DNA from: Caldovatus aquaticus
GTDB lineage: Bacteria > Pseudomonadota > Alphaproteobacteria > Acetobacterales > Acetobacteraceae
Length of the DNA stretch: 47,442 nt
Assembly: GCF_019458025.1 (NCBI RefSeq)
Contig: NZ_JAHZUY010000023.1
Span: 1 to 47,442, forward strand
Direction of reading: 5' to 3'
Shown here: piece after piece, positions 34,087-42,662 of the stretch
How the letters are laid out: each line of letters opens with the position of its first letter
Numbering within the stretch: the stretch's first letter is position 1
Translations under genes and position numbers: made by a program
Notes under the pieces: generated by a model
Seen by the model: only the letters and a program-made list of their open reading frames with translations
Databases searched by the model: none
Told to the model about the DNA's origin: nothing

Positions 34087-36105
34087 ATGCTGACCGCGCT
34101 GCTCCTCTGCGCCGCGGGACTGCTGGCGGTGGCGGCGCTCGCTGCGCTCGGGCGCGGCGGCCGTTCCCGGGCCGAGGCCGCGACCATCGCCGTCTATGGC
34201 GGCTGCCTTGCCGTCTCGACGCTCGCCTTCGTGCTCGCGCTCGCGGCGCTTCTCGGCGGCGCGAGCGCGGGGCTGACCGTCCCGCTCGGCCTGCCCTGGC
34301 TCGGCGCGCATTTCCGCCTCGATGCGCTGTCGGCCGCCTTCCTCGTGCTCGTCACGCTCGGCGCGGCCGGCGCCAGCCTCTACGCGCTCGGCTACGGCCT
34401 TCATGCCGAGGCGCCGCTGCGCGTGCTGCCCTTCTATCCCCTGTTCCTCGCCGGCATGCTGCTGGTGCCGCTCGCCGACGACGCCTACGCGTTCCTGCTC
34501 TGCTGGGAGCTGATGTCGCTCGCCTCCTGGGCGCTGGTGCTGGCGGAGCACCGGCCGGAGGAGAACGCGCGCGCCGGCTTCCTCTACATCGTCATGGCGA
34601 GCTTCGGCACGCTCGCCCTGCTGCTCGCCTTCGGCCTGCTCGCCGGCCCCGAGGGGCGCTACGCCTTCGCCGCCATGCGCGAGGCCGAGCGCGGGCCGCT
34701 CGCCTCCGCCCTCGTGCTCGCGCTCGCCATCCTCGGCGCCGGCTCCAAGGCCGGGCTCGTGCCGCTGCACGCCTGGCTGCCGCTCGCGCACCCCGCGGCG
34801 CCGAGCCACGTCTCGGCGCTGATGAGCGGGGTGATGACCAAGGTCGCGGTCTACGCCTTCGTCCGCATCGTCTTCGACCTGCTCGGCCCGCCGGCGTGGT
34901 GGTGGAGCGTCCCCGTGCTCGCGCTCGGCGCCAGCTCGGCGGTCCTCGGCGTGCTGCATGCGCTGACGGAGAACGACCTCAAGCGTCTCCTCGCCTACAG
35001 CACGATCGAGAACATCGGCGTGGTGTTCCTCGGGCTCGGGCTCGCCCTCGCCTTCCGGGCGGGCGGGCAGCCTGCGGCCGCCGCGCTCGCCCTCGCCGCC
35101 GCCCTGTTCCACGCCTTCAACCACACCCTGTTCAAGAGCGCGCTGTTCTACGGCGCGGGCGCGGTCCTCACCGCCGCCCGCGGCGAGCGCAACATCGAGC
35201 GCCTCGGCGGGCTGATCCGGCGCATGCCCGTCTCCTCCGCCGCCGTCCTGGTCGCCGCCATGGCCGCCGCGGCGCTGCCGCCGCTCAACGGCTTCGCCTC
35301 GGAGTGGCTCGCCTTCCAGGCCATCCTGCTCAGCCCCGACCTGCCGCAGTGGGCGCTGAAGTTCCTCATCCCGACGGTGGGCACGCTGCTCGCGCTCGCC
35401 GCCGCGCTCGCCGCCTCCTGTTTCCTGCGCGCCTACGGCATCGCCTGGCTAGGCCGCCCCCGCTCGGCAGCGGCGGCGGAGGCCGAGGAAGTGGACCGCT
35501 TCTCCCGCGCCGCCATGACGGGCTTCGGCGCGCTCTGCGTGCTGTTCGGCCTGTTCCCGGGGATGGTCCTCGACGCCCTCGCGCCCGTGACCGAGCGCCT
35601 GCTCGGCGCGCGCATGCCGGCCCAGCTCGGCGAGGCCTGGCTCTCGATCGTGCCGATCGCCGACAGCCGCAGCTCCTACAACGGGCTGCTGGTGTTCCTG
35701 TTCGTCGTCGCCTCGGCGGCGATGGCGGCGGCGGCGATCCACCGCTTCGCCTCGCGCGCGCTGCGCCGCGCCCCGCCGTGGGACTGCGGCTTTCCCGGCC
35801 TCGCGCCCTCCATGCAGTACACGGGCACGAGCCTCTCCCAGCCGCTGCGCCGCGTCTTCGGCCCCGTCGTCTTCCGCGCGCGCGAGGTCGTGGAGATGCC
35901 GCTGCCCGGCTCCGTCGCCCCGGCGCGCATCGTCCGCCGGCGCCAGGACCTGGTGTGGGAGTTCCTGTACGTCCCGATCGGCCGCGCCGTCGGCCGCGCG
36001 GCGGAGCTGCTCAACCACCTGCAGTTCCTCACCATCCGGCGCTATCTCGTCCTCGTCTTCCTCTCCCTCGTCCTGCTGCTGCTGGGGCTCGGCCTGTGGC
36101 GCTGA
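34087..36105 (+). CDS. hyfB: Hydrogenase-4-type membrane subunit HyfB (NuoL/MrpA-like antiporter fold)
   Basis: 672 residues, the same size as HyfB of E. coli hydrogenase 4 (from memory). About 14 to 16 membrane segments are seen. The ion-channel motifs of the antiporter-like family are kept: Glu in 'LCWELMSLASWAL', Lys in 'GAGSKAGLVPLHAWLP' and 'SHVSALMSGVMTKVAVYAF'. Such subunits move H+ or Na+ across the inner membrane. The C-terminal cytoplasmic tail 'PWDCGFPGLAPSMQYTGTSL' is also HyfB/HycC-like. First structural gene after the Xre regulator; overlaps the next gene by 10 bases. Confidence 0.9.
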   Translation: MLTALLLCAAGLLAVAALAALGRGGRSRAEAATIAVYGGCLAVSTLAFVLALAALLGGASAGLTVPLGLPWLGAHFRLDALSAAFLVLVTLGAAGASLYALGYGLHAEAPLRVLPFYPLFLAGMLLVPLADDAYAFLLCWELMSLASWALVLAEHRPEENARAGFLYIVMASFGTLALLLAFGLLAGPEGRYAFAAMREAERGPLASALVLALAILGAGSKAGLVPLHAWLPLAHPAAPSHVSALMSGVMTKVAVYAFVRIVFDLLGPPAWWWSVPVLALGASSAVLGVLHALTENDLKRLLAYSTIENIGVVFLGLGLALAFRAGGQPAAAALALAAALFHAFNHTLFKSALFYGAGAVLTAARGERNIERLGGLIRRMPVSSAAVLVAAMAAAALPPLNGFASEWLAFQAILLSPDLPQWALKFLIPTVGTLLALAAALAASCFLRAYGIAWLGRPRSAAAAEAEEVDRFSRAAMTGFGALCVLFGLFPGMVLDALAPVTERLLGARMPAQLGEAWLSIVPIADSRSSYNGLLVFLFVVASAAMAAAAIHRFASRALRRAPPWDCGFPGLAPSMQYTGTSLSQPLRRVFGPVVFRAREVVEMPLPGSVAPARIVRRRQDLVWEFLYVPIGRAVGRAAELLNHLQFLTIRRYLVLVFLSLVLLLLGLGLWR

Positions 36106-37052
36106 TCGGCTCGCTCGCCGCGCAGGCGGTGCAGATGCTTCTCGTGCTCCTGGTCGCGCCGCTGCTCACCGGCCTGGTGCGCAAGGTGAAGGCGCGGCTG
36201 CAGCGCCGGCGCGGCCCGCCCCTGCTGCAGCCCTACCGCGACCTGCGCCGGCTGATCGCCAAGGAGGTGGTGCTGGCCGAGAACGCCTCCTGGCTGTTCC
36301 GCGTCGCGCCCTACCTGATCTTCTCCACCACCTGGGTCGCCGCGGCCCTGGTGCCGACCTTCGCCACCGGCCTGCTGTTCAGCTGGACCGGCGACCTGAT
36401 CGCGATCATCGCGCTGCTCGGCACCGCGCGGTTCCTGCTCCAGCTCGCCGCGCTCGACATCGGCACGAGCTTCGGCGGCATCGGCGCCAGCCGCGAATCG
36501 CTGATCGCCTCGCTGGCCGAGCCGGCGACGATCATGATCGTCTTCACCATCGCGCTGATCGCGGGCTCGACCCAGCTTTCCCACGTCGCCGCCTTCATGG
36601 CCTCCGGGCAGGTGGGCCTGCGCGTCTCCCTCGCCTTCGCCCTGGTCGCGCTGGTGATCGTCGCCATCGCCGAGAACGCCCGCATCCCGGTGGACAATCC
36701 GGCCACCCATCTCGAGCTCACCATGGTGCACGAGGCGATGGTGCTCGAGTACTCCGGCCGCCACCTCGCGATGATCGAGCTGGCGGCCGCGGTGAAGCTG
36801 CTGTTCCACCTCTCGCTCATCGCCTGCGTCTTCTTCCCGTTCGGGCTGGCGCAGGACGGCTGGGATCCCCTCGCCTGCGCCGCCGGCGCCGGGCTCTGGC
36901 TGGCGAAGCTCGCCGCCGGGGGGGTGCTGCTCGCGATGTTCGAGACCTCGATCGCCAAGATGCGGGTCTTCCGCGTCCCCGGCTTCCTCGGCGCGGCGCT
37001 GATGCTCGGGCTCCTCGCGACGCTCCTGCTCTTCATCTCGCGGAGCCTCTGA
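36096..37052 (+). CDS. hyfC: Hydrogenase-4-type membrane subunit HyfC (NuoH-like)
   Basis: 318 residues with about eight membrane segments. 'RRGPPLLQPYRDLRRLIAKE' is the strongly conserved HyfC/HycD segment (NuoH 'RxGP...Q' equivalent). 'ENARIPVDNPATHLELTMVH' and 'EAMVLEYSGRHLAMIE' are the loops that face the peripheral arm. It anchors the small/large subunit pair to the membrane. GTG start at 36096 inside the hyfB end, consistent with coupling. Confidence 0.9.
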   Translation: MALIGSLAAQAVQMLLVLLVAPLLTGLVRKVKARLQRRRGPPLLQPYRDLRRLIAKEVVLAENASWLFRVAPYLIFSTTWVAAALVPTFATGLLFSWTGDLIAIIALLGTARFLLQLAALDIGTSFGGIGASRESLIASLAEPATIMIVFTIALIAGSTQLSHVAAFMASGQVGLRVSLAFALVALVIVAIAENARIPVDNPATHLELTMVHEAMVLEYSGRHLAMIELAAAVKLLFHLSLIACVFFPFGLAQDGWDPLACAAGAGLWLAKLAAGGVLLAMFETSIAKMRVFRVPGFLGAALMLGLLATLLLFISRSL

Positions 37053-37053
37053 G

Positions 37054-37716
37054 ATGCCGAAGCTCTACTTCGACGTCGCCCACACCCTCGCCGGCTCCCT
37101 GGTGCTGCTGAGCTTCGTCATGCTCTACCAGCGGCGCCTCGGCGCGCTGCTCAACGTGCTGGCGCTGCACGCCGCGGTGCTCGCCCTCTCCGTCGCCTGG
37201 CAGGCCCACATCCAGGGGGCGCCGCACCTCTACATCACTGCCGCCATCGCCCTGGCGTTCAAGGCGATCGTCGTGCCGATGGCGCTGCGGCGCATGATCG
37301 TCCTCCTCGGCATCCACCGCGAGATCGAGACGGTGACCGGCATCGGCCTCTCCATGCTCGCCGGCATCGGCCTGGTCGCCCTCTCGATGGCGGTGATGCT
37401 TCCCGTCACCGCCGGCGCGGACCCGGTGGCGCGGGAGGACATCGCGCTCGCCCTCTCGGTGGTGCTGATCGGGCTGCTGCTGATGGTGACGCGGCGCAAC
37501 GCGGTGAGCCAGGTGGTCGGCTTTATGTCGCTCGAGAACGGCATCGTGCTCGCCGCCACCGGCGCCCAGGGGATGCCGCTGGTGGTCGAGATCAGCGTCG
37601 CCTTCTCTATCCTGATCGCCTTCATCGTGATCGGCATCTTCCTGTTCCGCATCCGCGAGCGGTTCGACACGGTGGACGTGCAGGCGCTCGACCGCTTCCG
37701 GGGAGAGCGCCGGTGA
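37054..37716 (+). CDS. hyfE: Hydrogenase-4-type membrane subunit HyfE (NuoK-like)
   Basis: 220 residues with six to seven membrane segments; slightly longer than NuoK, as expected for HyfE. 'NAVSQVVGFMSLENGIVLAA' contains the conserved Glu of the NuoK-like segment. The short charged tail 'RIRERFDTVDVQALDRFRGE' ends the protein. One base separates it from hyfC and its TGA overlaps the GTG of hyfF. Confidence 0.88.
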   Translation: MPKLYFDVAHTLAGSLVLLSFVMLYQRRLGALLNVLALHAAVLALSVAWQAHIQGAPHLYITAAIALAFKAIVVPMALRRMIVLLGIHREIETVTGIGLSMLAGIGLVALSMAVMLPVTAGADPVAREDIALALSVVLIGLLLMVTRRNAVSQVVGFMSLENGIVLAATGAQGMPLVVEISVAFSILIAFIVIGIFLFRIRERFDTVDVQALDRFRGERR

Positions 37717-39161
37717 TCGGCACCCCCGTCCCGCCGGAGGCCGCCGTCCTCCTCGTGCCGCTGGCGGCGGCGGCGCTGCTCGCGCTGCTGCCGGGCTACC
37801 GGCTCTCGGCGCGGATCAACGTCGTCGCCAGCGCGCTCTCGCTGCTCGCCGCGGCGCAGCTCCTCTTCCACCGGCCGGGGGCCGGGGCGCTGCTCTTCGT
37901 GGACGACCTCAACGTCGTCTTCATCCTGCTCAACACCCTGGTCGGCTTCACCACCAGCGTCTTCAGCGCGAGCTACATCGGCCACGAGCTGGAGATCGGC
38001 CGCCTCACGCGCGGCTACCTCCGCTTCTACCACGCCATGTACCAGCTGATGATGTTCGGGATGAACCTCGCGCTGGTCGCCAACAACATCGGCCTGATCT
38101 GGGTCGCGGTCGAGCTCGCCACCCTCACCACCGTCCTCATGGTCGGCATCTACCGCACGCACGAGGCGCTGGAGGCGGCCTGGAAGTACTTCATCCTCGG
38201 CAGCGTCGGCATCGCCCTGGCGCTGTTCGGCACCATCCTCGTCTACCTCGCCGCCCAGCCGGTGATCGGCGAGGGGCCGGAGGCGATGGTCTGGACCGCG
38301 CTGATCGGGCGCGCCGCGGAGTTCGACCCGGCGCTGCTCAACCTCGCCTTCGTCTTCCTCCTGCTCGGCTACGGCACCAAGGTCGGCCTCGCGCCGCTGC
38401 ACGCCTGGCTGCCCGATGCGCATGCGGAGGGCCCGACGCCGATTTCGGCGGTGCTGTCGGGGCTCCTGCTCAACGTCGCGCTCTACGCGCTGCTGCGCTT
38501 CAAGATGCTGCTCGCGGCCAATCCCGGCGCGATCGCGCCGGGGCCGCTGATGGTGGCGCTCGGCCTGGTCTCGCTCGTCTTCGCCGCCTTCATGCTCTAC
38601 CGCCGGCGCGACATCAAGCGGATGTTCGCCTACTCCTCCATCGAGCACATGGGGATCATCGTCTTCGCCTTCGGCATGGCGGGACCGCTCGGCAACTTCG
38701 CGGGGCTCCTGCACATGACCATGCACAGCCTGACGAAGTCGGCGATCTTCTTCACCGTCGGCCACATCGCCCAGGTCAAGGGCACGCAGCGCATCGCCGA
38801 GATCAGGGGCCTGACGGAGAGCCATCCCGTGCTCGGCTGGTCGCTCGTCGCGGGCGTCGCGGCGATCGCCGGCCTGCCGCCCTTCGGCGTGTTCATGAGC
38901 GAGTTCCTGGTGGTCAGCTCGACCTTCGCCCGCGCGCCGCTGCTCGCGCTGGTGCTGGTCCTCGGCCTGCTGATCGGCTTCGGCGCGCTGCTCCTGCGCG
39001 TCACCGGCCTCGCCTTCGGCGAGCCGGTCGGCCGCACCGGCCCGGTGCGCGCCTCGACCTTGCCGATCTTCGTCCATCTCGCGCTGGTGCTGGTCGCCGG
39101 CCTCTGGCTGCCGCCGGGGGTCGTCGCCTGGTTCCAGAACGTCGCCCGGCTGCTCGGATAG
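37713..39161 (+). CDS. hyfF: Hydrogenase-4-type membrane subunit HyfF (NuoM/NuoN-like)
   Basis: 482 residues, antiporter-like fold with about 14 membrane segments. Key residues are Glu in 'IWVAVELATLTTVLMVG', Lys in 'GYGTKVGLAPLHAWLPDAHA' and the following 'EGPTPISAVLSGLLLNVALY'. 'YSSIEHMGIIVFAFG' holds another conserved loop. It is the second ion-pumping subunit. GTG start after a GGGGAGAG SD. HyfD has no counterpart here. Confidence 0.9.
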   Translation: MIGTPVPPEAAVLLVPLAAAALLALLPGYRLSARINVVASALSLLAAAQLLFHRPGAGALLFVDDLNVVFILLNTLVGFTTSVFSASYIGHELEIGRLTRGYLRFYHAMYQLMMFGMNLALVANNIGLIWVAVELATLTTVLMVGIYRTHEALEAAWKYFILGSVGIALALFGTILVYLAAQPVIGEGPEAMVWTALIGRAAEFDPALLNLAFVFLLLGYGTKVGLAPLHAWLPDAHAEGPTPISAVLSGLLLNVALYALLRFKMLLAANPGAIAPGPLMVALGLVSLVFAAFMLYRRRDIKRMFAYSSIEHMGIIVFAFGMAGPLGNFAGLLHMTMHSLTKSAIFFTVGHIAQVKGTQRIAEIRGLTESHPVLGWSLVAGVAAIAGLPPFGVFMSEFLVVSSTFARAPLLALVLVLGLLIGFGALLLRVTGLAFGEPVGRTGPVRASTLPIFVHLALVLVAGLWLPPGVVAWFQNVARLLG

Positions 39162-39169
39162 GGGGCGCG

Positions 39170-40678
39170 ATGCGCGGCGAAGCCGACACCCGTTGCCGCC
39201 CCTGGCCGCGCCGCGCGGTGGACGCGCCCGCCTGGGAGGCCGCGGCCGAGCGGCTGGCGGAGGGCCAGGGGACGCTGCTCGCCCTCTGGGGCGAGGTCGG
39301 TGGCGTCCACATGGCGGTGCTCGACGAGGCCGCCGCGCCGGGCATCGAGGTTCTGAGCCTCGCCTGCCCCGACGGCCGCTTCCCCTCGGTCGGGCGCGTG
39401 CACGCGCCGGCGATCCGGCCCGAGCGGGCGATGCGCGACCTGTTCGGCCTCGAGCCGGTCGGGCTGCCGGACCCGCGGCCCTGGCTCGACCACGGCCGCT
39501 GGGGCGTCGCCGCGCCGCTTTCCGCCACTCCGTCGGCGCGCGCGGCGCCGGATGCGGCGCCCGCCTATCCGGTCCTGCCGGTCGAGGGCGAGGACCTGCA
39601 CGAGGTCCCGGTCGGCCCGGTCCATGCCGGCATCATCGAGCCCGGGCACTTCCGCTTCACCTGCGACGGCGAGACGGTGGTGCGCCTCGAGGAGCGCCTC
39701 GGCTACGTGCACAAGGGCATCGAGGAGCGGATGCGCGGCGCCGATCTCGACCGCGCCGCGCGGCTCGCCGCCCGCACCTCCGGCGATTCCACCGTCGCCT
39801 ACGGCATCGCCTTCGCCCGTGCCGCCGAGGCCGCGCTCGGCGTCGCGCCGCCGCCCCGCGCCGTCTGGCTGCGCGCGCTGATGGCGGAGCTCGAGCGCCT
39901 CGCCAACCATCTGGGCGATGTCGGCGCCATCTGCAACGACGCCTCCTTCGCGCTGATGCATGCGCATTGCGGCATCCTGCGCGAGCGGGTGCTGCGCGCC
40001 GCCATGACCTGCTTCGGCCACAGGCTGATGATGGACCGCGTCGTCCCCGGCGGCGTCGCCTGCAACCTCGACGCCGCCGGCGCGGCCGCGCTGCGCGCGC
40101 TCGTCGCCGAGATCGCGGCGCGCTTCCCGCGCCTGGCCGATCTCTACGACCGCACCGCCTCGCTGCTCGACCGCACCGTCGGCACCGGCATCGTGCGGCC
40201 CGACCTCGCGCGCCGCTTCGGCGCCGGCGGCCATGTCGGCCGCGCCTCCGGCCGCGCCTTCGACTCGCGCCGCGCGCTCGGCGGCTATCCGCCCTACGAC
40301 GCGCTGCGCTTCGAGGTCCCGGTGCTGGAGGAGGGCGACGTCAACGCCCGGGTCTGGATCCGCATCCGCGAGATCGAGCAGAGCCTCGCCCTCATCGGCC
40401 AGATCCTCGACCGCTTGCCGGACGGCCCGGTGCGCGTCCCGCTCTCCCCCGCCGCCGGCGAGGCCTGCGAGGGCCTGGCGCTGGCCGAATCCTTCCGCGG
40501 CGAGGTGCTCGTCTGGCTCCGCCTCGACGCCGAGGGGCGCGTCGCGCGCTGCCATCTGCGCGACCCGTCCTGGTTCCAGTGGCCGCTGCTGGAGGCGGCG
40601 ATCGAGGACAACATCATCGCCGACTTCCCGCTCTGCAACAAATCCTTCAACTGCTCCTATTCGGGCCACGACCTCTGA
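39170..40678 (+). CDS. hyfG: Hydrogenase-4-type large subunit lacking the NiFe-binding cysteines
   Basis: 502 residues. The N-terminal part (about 20-120) resembles the NuoC-like domain ('ERAMRDLFGLEPVGLPDPRP') and the rest the NuoD/hydrogenase large-subunit fold ('HKGIEERMRGADLDRAARLA', 'ERLANHLGDVGAICNDASF'). True [NiFe] enzymes have RxCGxC near the N-terminus of this fold and DPCxxC at the end. Here those positions read 'ARTSGDSTVAYG' (201-212) and 'DPSWFQWPL' (465-473). The tail has C489 and C495 ('LCNKSFNCSYSGHDL') in a different arrangement. It therefore probably cannot make or use H2 and belongs to the Ehr (energy-converting hydrogenase-related) type. It is downstream of the membrane genes and adjacent to the small subunit. 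Confidence 0.88.
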   Translation: MRGEADTRCRPWPRRAVDAPAWEAAAERLAEGQGTLLALWGEVGGVHMAVLDEAAAPGIEVLSLACPDGRFPSVGRVHAPAIRPERAMRDLFGLEPVGLPDPRPWLDHGRWGVAAPLSATPSARAAPDAAPAYPVLPVEGEDLHEVPVGPVHAGIIEPGHFRFTCDGETVVRLEERLGYVHKGIEERMRGADLDRAARLAARTSGDSTVAYGIAFARAAEAALGVAPPPRAVWLRALMAELERLANHLGDVGAICNDASFALMHAHCGILRERVLRAAMTCFGHRLMMDRVVPGGVACNLDAAGAAALRALVAEIAARFPRLADLYDRTASLLDRTVGTGIVRPDLARRFGAGGHVGRASGRAFDSRRALGGYPPYDALRFEVPVLEEGDVNARVWIRIREIEQSLALIGQILDRLPDGPVRVPLSPAAGEACEGLALAESFRGEVLVWLRLDAEGRVARCHLRDPSWFQWPLLEAAIEDNIIADFPLCNKSFNCSYSGHDL

Positions 40679-40688
40679 GGAGGGACCG

Positions 40689-41207
40689 ATGCCGATGCGC
40701 AAGACCTTCCTCGAGGGCCTGCTCCACCGCCCGCTCACCGATCCGCCGCCGGCGCTCGACGACCCCGAGCTCGCCGAGCTCGGCCGGAAGCTCGACGCGG
40801 CGGCGCGCCGGCGCCTGGGCCGCAGCCTCGCGATCCGCGAGGTGGACGCCGGCTCCTGCAACGGCTGCGAGCTGGAGATCCACGCCCTCAACAACGCCTT
40901 CCACGACCTCGAGCGCTTCGGCCTGCGCTTCGTCGCGAGCCCGCGCCACGCCGACGTGCTGCTCGTCACCGGTCCGGTGACGCGGAACATGCGCGAGGCG
41001 CTGGAGCGCACCTGGCGCGCCACGCCGGATCCGAAATGGGTGGTCGCGGTCGGCGACTGCGCGCTGGACGGCGGCCTGTTCGCGGGCGGCTACGCCTGCG
41101 TCGGCGGCGTTTCCGCGGTGGTCCCGGTGGACCTGCACATCCGCGGCTGCCCCCCGATGCCGGCACAACTGCTCAAGGGCCTGCTCACGCTGCTGGCGCC
41201 GCCCTGA
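40689..41207 (+). CDS. hyfI: Hydrogenase-4-type small subunit (NuoB-like Fe-S protein)
   Basis: 172 residues. Four cysteines expected to bind the proximal [4Fe-4S] cluster are kept: C57 and C60 ('GSCNGCELEI'), C124 ('GDCALDGG') and C154 ('RGCPPMPAQLL'). The first 45 residues are a charged extension. It is shorter than E. coli HyfI. GGAGGGAC precedes the ATG at 40689. Last gene of the operon; the next gene converges 11 bases later. It would pass electrons to or from the large subunit pocket, but no ferredoxin-like subunit to feed it is encoded nearby. Confidence 0.92.
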   Translation: MPMRKTFLEGLLHRPLTDPPPALDDPELAELGRKLDAAARRRLGRSLAIREVDAGSCNGCELEIHALNNAFHDLERFGLRFVASPRHADVLLVTGPVTRNMREALERTWRATPDPKWVVAVGDCALDGGLFAGGYACVGGVSAVVPVDLHIRGCPPMPAQLLKGLLTLLAPP

Positions 41208-41218
41208 GCGCCGCGGCG

Positions 41219-41632
41219 TCAGTAGGAGAACGGGATCCGCAGCGTCGCTCCGGGCGCGGGCTGCTCGAACAGCCCCTCGCGCTGGCGCTGGAACTGGTCG
41301 CCCTCGAAGGTGCCGCCGCGCGCCGTGCTGCGCGGCTGGATGAAGCCGAGGCCGACGCGCGGCCGCCCCTCGCCGCCCGCGCCGTCCGGCGCGCGGAGGT
41401 CGCGGTCGGGGATGGGCGCGCGCTCCCCGCGCGGCGGCTCCGGGGGGCGGGCTGCCGTCGGGCGGTCTGGCGCGGCCGCCCCCGGCCGCTCCGGGCCCTG
41501 CGGACCCGGGGCGGATCGTCGCGCCTCGGCGGGCGCCGCGCCGGGGCGGCTCTGCGCCCACCCCGCCTCGTCCTGCGCGCAGCCGCTCCCGGCGAGCGCC
41601 ATGCCGCCCCACGCCGCCAGCCCCGCCAGCAC
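41219..41632 (-). CDS. Small proline-rich lipoprotein, unknown
   Basis: About 137 residues. A hydrophobic start with 'MALAGSGCAQ' gives a lipobox-like Cys, followed by a Pro/Ala/Gly-rich disordered stretch and a C-terminal segment 'PRVGLGFIQPRSTARGGTFE' ending 'LRIPFSY', probably the only ordered part. The start is unsure: GTG 41632 is given, but a non-ATG start at 41674 would include an arginine-rich signal ('ARRRVLAGLAAWGG') and overlap the Nudix stop. Anchored in the envelope; function unknown. Confidence 0.5.
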   Translation of the reverse strand: MLAGLAAWGGMALAGSGCAQDEAGWAQSRPGAAPAEARRSAPGPQGPERPGAAAPDRPTAARPPEPPRGERAPIPDRDLRAPDGAGGEGRPRVGLGFIQPRSTARGGTFEGDQFQRQREGLFEQPAPGATLRIPFSY

Positions 41633-41670
41633 CCTCCGCCGTGCCGGCGCCGGCGGGGGGAGGCCGGCGC

Positions 41671-42222
41671 TCAGAGGCCCGGCGGCGTGGTTCCGGGCAT
41701 GCCCGTCCCGTCCGGCTCCAGCGCCGCCGCCGGCAGCGGACCCGTCGCCGCGCCGCGCCAGGCGCCGAGCGCCCAGTGCACGGACGGGAAGGCGATCTGC
41801 TCCCATGGGATCTCCTCCCAGGCGAAGAGCCGCGTCTCGAGGCTTTCCGGGCCCGGAGCGAAGCCCGGCTCGGCGAAGCGGGCGCGGAAGATCACCTGCA
41901 CCTGCCCGATCCGCGCGATCGAGTACACGGCCAGAACGCCGTCGAGCGCGATCCGGGCCTGTGCCTCCTCCCACGCCTCGCGCCGCGCGCCCTCGGCCAC
42001 CGTCTCGCCCATCTCGAGGAAGCCTGCCGGCAGGGTCCAGAAGCCGGCGCGCGGCGCGATCGCGCGGCGGCAGAGCAGCACGCGGCCGTCGGCGGCGGCG
42101 ACGACGCTCCCGACCACCACCTTCGGGTTCTCGTAGGCGACGAAGCCGCATTCGGGGCAGGTCAGGCGCTCCCGGGTGTCGCCTTCGGGAATGCGGCGGA
42201 CGAAGCGCGGTGCGGCGGGCAT
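41671..42222 (-). CDS. Nudix hydrolase with N-terminal zinc-ribbon
   Basis: 183 residues. 'RLTCPECGFVAYENPKVVVG' is a half zinc ribbon (CPEC) like that of NudC-type and related enzymes. The Nudix box reads G-FLEMG-E-TVAEGAR-REAWEEAQ (about residues 68-89), with the final G replaced by Q/A. 'PLCRRAIAPRAGFWTLPAG'-type sequence precedes it (actual start 'LLCRRAIAPRAGFWTLPAGF'). Likely hydrolyses a nucleotide sugar, NAD-type or ADP-ribose substrate. Start at 42222 chosen as first Met before the ribbon; the extension to 42372 is low-complexity. Confidence 0.87.
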   Translation of the reverse strand: MPAAPRFVRRIPEGDTRERLTCPECGFVAYENPKVVVGSVVAAADGRVLLCRRAIAPRAGFWTLPAGFLEMGETVAEGARREAWEEAQARIALDGVLAVYSIARIGQVQVIFRARFAEPGFAPGPESLETRLFAWEEIPWEQIAFPSVHWALGAWRGAATGPLPAAALEPDGTGMPGTTPPGL

Positions 42223-42438
42223 GGGGCGAGCCTGCCGGGCGGGCGCGCCGCAGGCAAGGCGGGAACGGCGCGGCGCCGCCGCCTGCCGGCGGTCGCGACC
42301 GGGGCCGCTTGCCGCGCCGCAGGCGGCCCGGCGCCGGGCGCTGCGGAAGCCCCTGCGCCCGGGGTGTCGCACGTCCGGTTGCCGCTCCCCGCCGGGCGGG
42401 ATGCGAACCGGCGCGCCGGCGCGCGCCGCGGATCAACG

Positions 42439-42467
42439 TTGCGATTTTCTCTCCGATTCGCGATTCT
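42439..42467 (+). promoter_or_regulatory. Candidate promoter of the 36-residue membrane peptide
   Basis: TTGCGA (42439-42444), 17-base spacer and GATTCT (42462-42467) in an AT-richer interval, 63 bases before the ATG at 42530. The match is weak (4/6, 3/6). Confidence 0.28.
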
Positions 42468-42529
42468 CGGCGCCGCAGGCGCGACGTCCCGCCCCGCAGA
42501 GGGCGGACGCGACAGGGAGGAGAAAGCCG

Positions 42530-42640
42530 ATGACGGAGGAGTCCGGCGAGCGGCGCCGTTCCGATCTCCCGTGGATCGGGCTGTTCGCGGCGCTGTGCGT
42601 GTTCCTGATCTACGCGATGGCGACCGGGCTGAAGCTCTGA
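42530..42640 (+). CDS. Single-pass 36-residue membrane peptide, unknown
   Basis: The peptide has a charged start (MTEESGERRRSDLPW) and one membrane helix (about 16-33, 'GLFAALCVFLIYAMATGL') ending in KL. Positive-inside rule puts the N-terminus in the cytoplasm. A near-perfect SD (GGGAGGAG, six to seven bases before the ATG) and an AT-rich upstream region support a real gene despite its size. Converges with the CoA-transferase. Small membrane proteins like this often modulate a transporter or respiratory complex; no partner is evident. Confidence 0.65.
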   Translation: MTEESGERRRSDLPWIGLFAALCVFLIYAMATGLKL

Positions 42641-42654
42641 GGCGGCCGGCCGCC
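42641..42654. terminator. 14-base palindrome between convergent genes
   Basis: GGCGGCCGGCCGCC begins right after the stop codon of the small membrane peptide and ends nine bases before the CoA-transferase stop. It can form a 5 bp stem with a CCGG loop. No T tract; a weak bidirectional terminator candidate. Confidence 0.4.
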
Positions 42655-42662
42655 GCGCGGGC

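Noticed and set aside
39170-41207. Reading HyfG and HyfI as ordinary complex I subunits NuoCD and NuoB
   Set aside because: The neighbours are HyfB, C, E and F with no nuoA, E, F, G, I or J, and the small subunit has the CxxC form of hydrogenase small subunits rather than adjacent cysteines.
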